A stretch of 64,000 nt of DNA from SZAS-103 sp038316385 (GTDB lineage Bacteria; Pseudomonadota; Gammaproteobacteria; Xanthomonadales; Xanthomonadaceae), in assembly GCA_038316385.1 (NCBI GenBank), contig JBBQAN010000010.1, positions 54,668-118,667 of the forward strand, read 5' to 3'. The notes beneath the pieces were generated by a model. It had not been told where the DNA came from, ran no database searches, and saw only the letters and a program-made list of their open reading frames with translations. Made by a program: the position numbers and the translations under genes. This document shows positions 62,880-64,000 of the stretch, piece by piece. Position 1 is the first letter of the stretch; every line of letters begins with the position of its first letter.

Positions 62880-64000
62880 TCAGCCTGCCGCGACTTTCGG
62901 TGCGTTGACTGCGACAGAGAGCTGCGGCCAGCGTTTGAGCAACGCGCTGCGCACGCCGGCGAGATCGAGACCCGCTTCGGCGAGCACCTGTTCGCGGCTG
63001 GCATGTTCGAGCCACAGGTCGGGAAGGCCCAGATGCTGGATCGGCAACGTGATGCCTTCCGCGGCCAGCAACTCTGCGACCGCGCTGCCGGCGCCGCCCA
63101 TCACCGCGTTGTCCTCAAGCGTCACGAAACCGGCATGCGTGCGCGCGAGTTCGAGCACGGTCGCGCGGTCAAGTGGTTTGATGAAGCGCATGTTGACCAC
63201 GGTCAGGTCGAACTCGACGCCGAGTTGTTCGGCGACCGGAACCATCGCACCGAATGCGAGCAAAGCGATCCGCGAACCACGGCGGCGCACCAAAGCCTGG
63301 CCGATGGGGATTGTGTCGAGGCCGGCATCCAGCGCGACGCCGACGCCGCTGCCGCGCGGGTAACGTACTGCCGCTGGCCCGTTGTGGCGAAAGCCCGTTG
63401 TCAGCATCTTGCGGCATTCGTTTTCATCGGCCGCCGCCATCACCACCATGTTCGGGATGCAGCGCAGGTAACTGAGGTCGAACGTACCCGAATGCGTCGC
63501 GCCATCCGGCCCGACCACGCCGCCGCGATCGATCGCGAACAACACGTCGAGGTTCTGCAGGGCGACGTCGTGGATCAACTGGTCGTAGCCGCGCTGCAAA
63601 AATGTCGAATAGATTGCGACGACCGGCTTCGCGCCTTCGCAAGCCATGCCTGCGGCGAGCGTCACCGCGTGCTGCTCGGCGATCGCCACGTCGAAATAGC
63701 GATCCGGGTATTCCTTCGAGAAGCGCACCAGGCCCGAGCCTTCGCGCATCGCGGGAGTGATGCCCATCAACTTGGGATCGGCGGCGGCCATGTCGCATAG
63801 CCAGTCGCCGAAGATGTCGGTGTAGGTCGGTTTCTTCGCGCCGGGCTTGCTGATCATGCCCTTGACCGGATCGAACGGGCTGACCGCGTGATAGCCGATC
63901 TGGTCGCCTTCGGCCAGCTCGAAACCCTTGCCTTTGGTGGTGATGACATGCAGCAGTTGCTGGCCCTTGAGCGTTTTCAGCGTCTTCAATGCAGCCATCA
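62880..64000 (-). CDS. dxs: Dxs, 1-deoxy-D-xylulose-5-phosphate synthase (N-terminal part outside window)
   Basis: The C-terminal ~373 residues are present; the 5' part lies beyond the window edge. Visible marks: DVAIAEQHAVTLAAGMA (catalytic Glu and thiamine-pyrimidine site), DRGGVVGPDGATHSGTFDLSYL, and AVRYPRGSG, followed by the transketolase C-terminal domain. It condenses pyruvate and glyceraldehyde-3-phosphate at the head of the MEP isoprenoid pathway. Confidence 0.95.
   Translation of the reverse strand, partial: MAALKTLKTLKGQQLLHVITTKGKGFELAEGDQIGYHAVSPFDPVKGMISKPGAKKPTYTDIFGDWLCDMAAADPKLMGITPAMREGSGLVRFSKEYPDRYFDVAIAEQHAVTLAAGMACEGAKPVVAIYSTFLQRGYDQLIHDVALQNLDVLFAIDRGGVVGPDGATHSGTFDLSYLRCIPNMVVMAAADENECRKMLTTGFRHNGPAAVRYPRGSGVGVALDAGLDTIPIGQALVRRRGSRIALLAFGAMVPVAEQLGVEFDLTVVNMRFIKPLDRATVLELARTHAGFVTLEDNAVMGGAGSAVAELLAAEGITLPIQHLGLPDLWLEHASREQVLAEAGLDLAGVRSALLKRWPQLSVAVNAPKVAAG

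Noticed and set aside
58973..62880. A Pycsar cyclase partner for the PycTM protein
   Set aside because: All genes in this stretch were assigned to other families (VOC, AhpD, esterase, PrmC, small acidic protein, Dxs); none has cyclase motifs.

Overview
The window is a GC-rich, densely packed bacterial chromosome segment: about 60 protein genes, no gap longer than about 200 bases, and no rRNA, tRNA, insertion sequence, phage or CRISPR array that I can recognise. The gene content and order (pilG-pilH-pilI-pilJ-chpA with no pilK; bioA next to a lone gspN, nudE, cysQ and mazG; lptD-surA-pdxA-rsmA-apaG-apaH; two adjacent ubiquinone hydroxylases; frequent GTG starts and ATGA/TGATG stop-start overlaps) suggest a gammaproteobacterium of the Lysobacterales (Xanthomonadales), most like the Rhodanobacteraceae. 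That placement is inference from content, not from a marker-gene tree.

Layout. 1-12.9 kb: the Pil-Chp chemosensory operon controlling type IV pili (pilG fragment, pilH, a very long pilI, pilJ, a 2200-residue chpA, a degenerate CheB-like protein, chpC). 12.9-18.5 kb: rsmE and bioA on the minus strand, then an overlapping plus-strand run gspN-nudE-cysQ-mazG-DUF962. 18.6-24.4 kb: a two-component pair followed by a MacAB-type tripartite export system (membrane fusion protein, ATPase, permease), with the remnant of a second permease start between the ATPase and permease genes. 24.4-34.6 kb: DoxX, isoaspartyl peptidase, gcvPB, dgkA, TerC, a LemA/TPM-domain membrane cluster, then lgt-thyA-folA. 34.6-41.9 kb (minus): the outer-membrane biogenesis operon lptD-surA-pdxA-(unknown membrane protein)-rsmA-apaG-apaH. 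42-44.1 kb (minus): histone-deacetylase-like enzyme, PduO cobalamin adenosyltransferase, DUF6580 membrane protein. 44.2-46.7 kb: ubiH and a second UbiH/VisC hydroxylase. 46.8-50.6 kb (minus): glnS, a cysteine-rich lipoprotein, a nucleoside deaminase and rlmM, all overlapping. 50.7-57.2 kb: DUF2007, a DISM diguanylate cyclase, an EamA transporter, msrA, an ArnT-like glycosyltransferase and a secreted unknown. 57.3-60 kb: an oxidative-stress locus oxyR<>ahpC-VOC-ahpD with a recognisable OxyR box. 60.1-64 kb: an orphan Pycsar-type PycTM effector homologue, an esterase lipoprotein, prmC, a small acidic protein and the 3' part of dxs.

The points most worth following are the unaccompanied PycTM effector homologue, the chemosensory operon that has lost both its methyltransferase gene and the methylesterase catalytic residues, the permease remnant in the mac operon, the three-gene TPM cluster with a double-TPM protein, and the oxyR/ahpC/ahpD arrangement. 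I found no clearly new multigene system; most of the window is conserved core genome.
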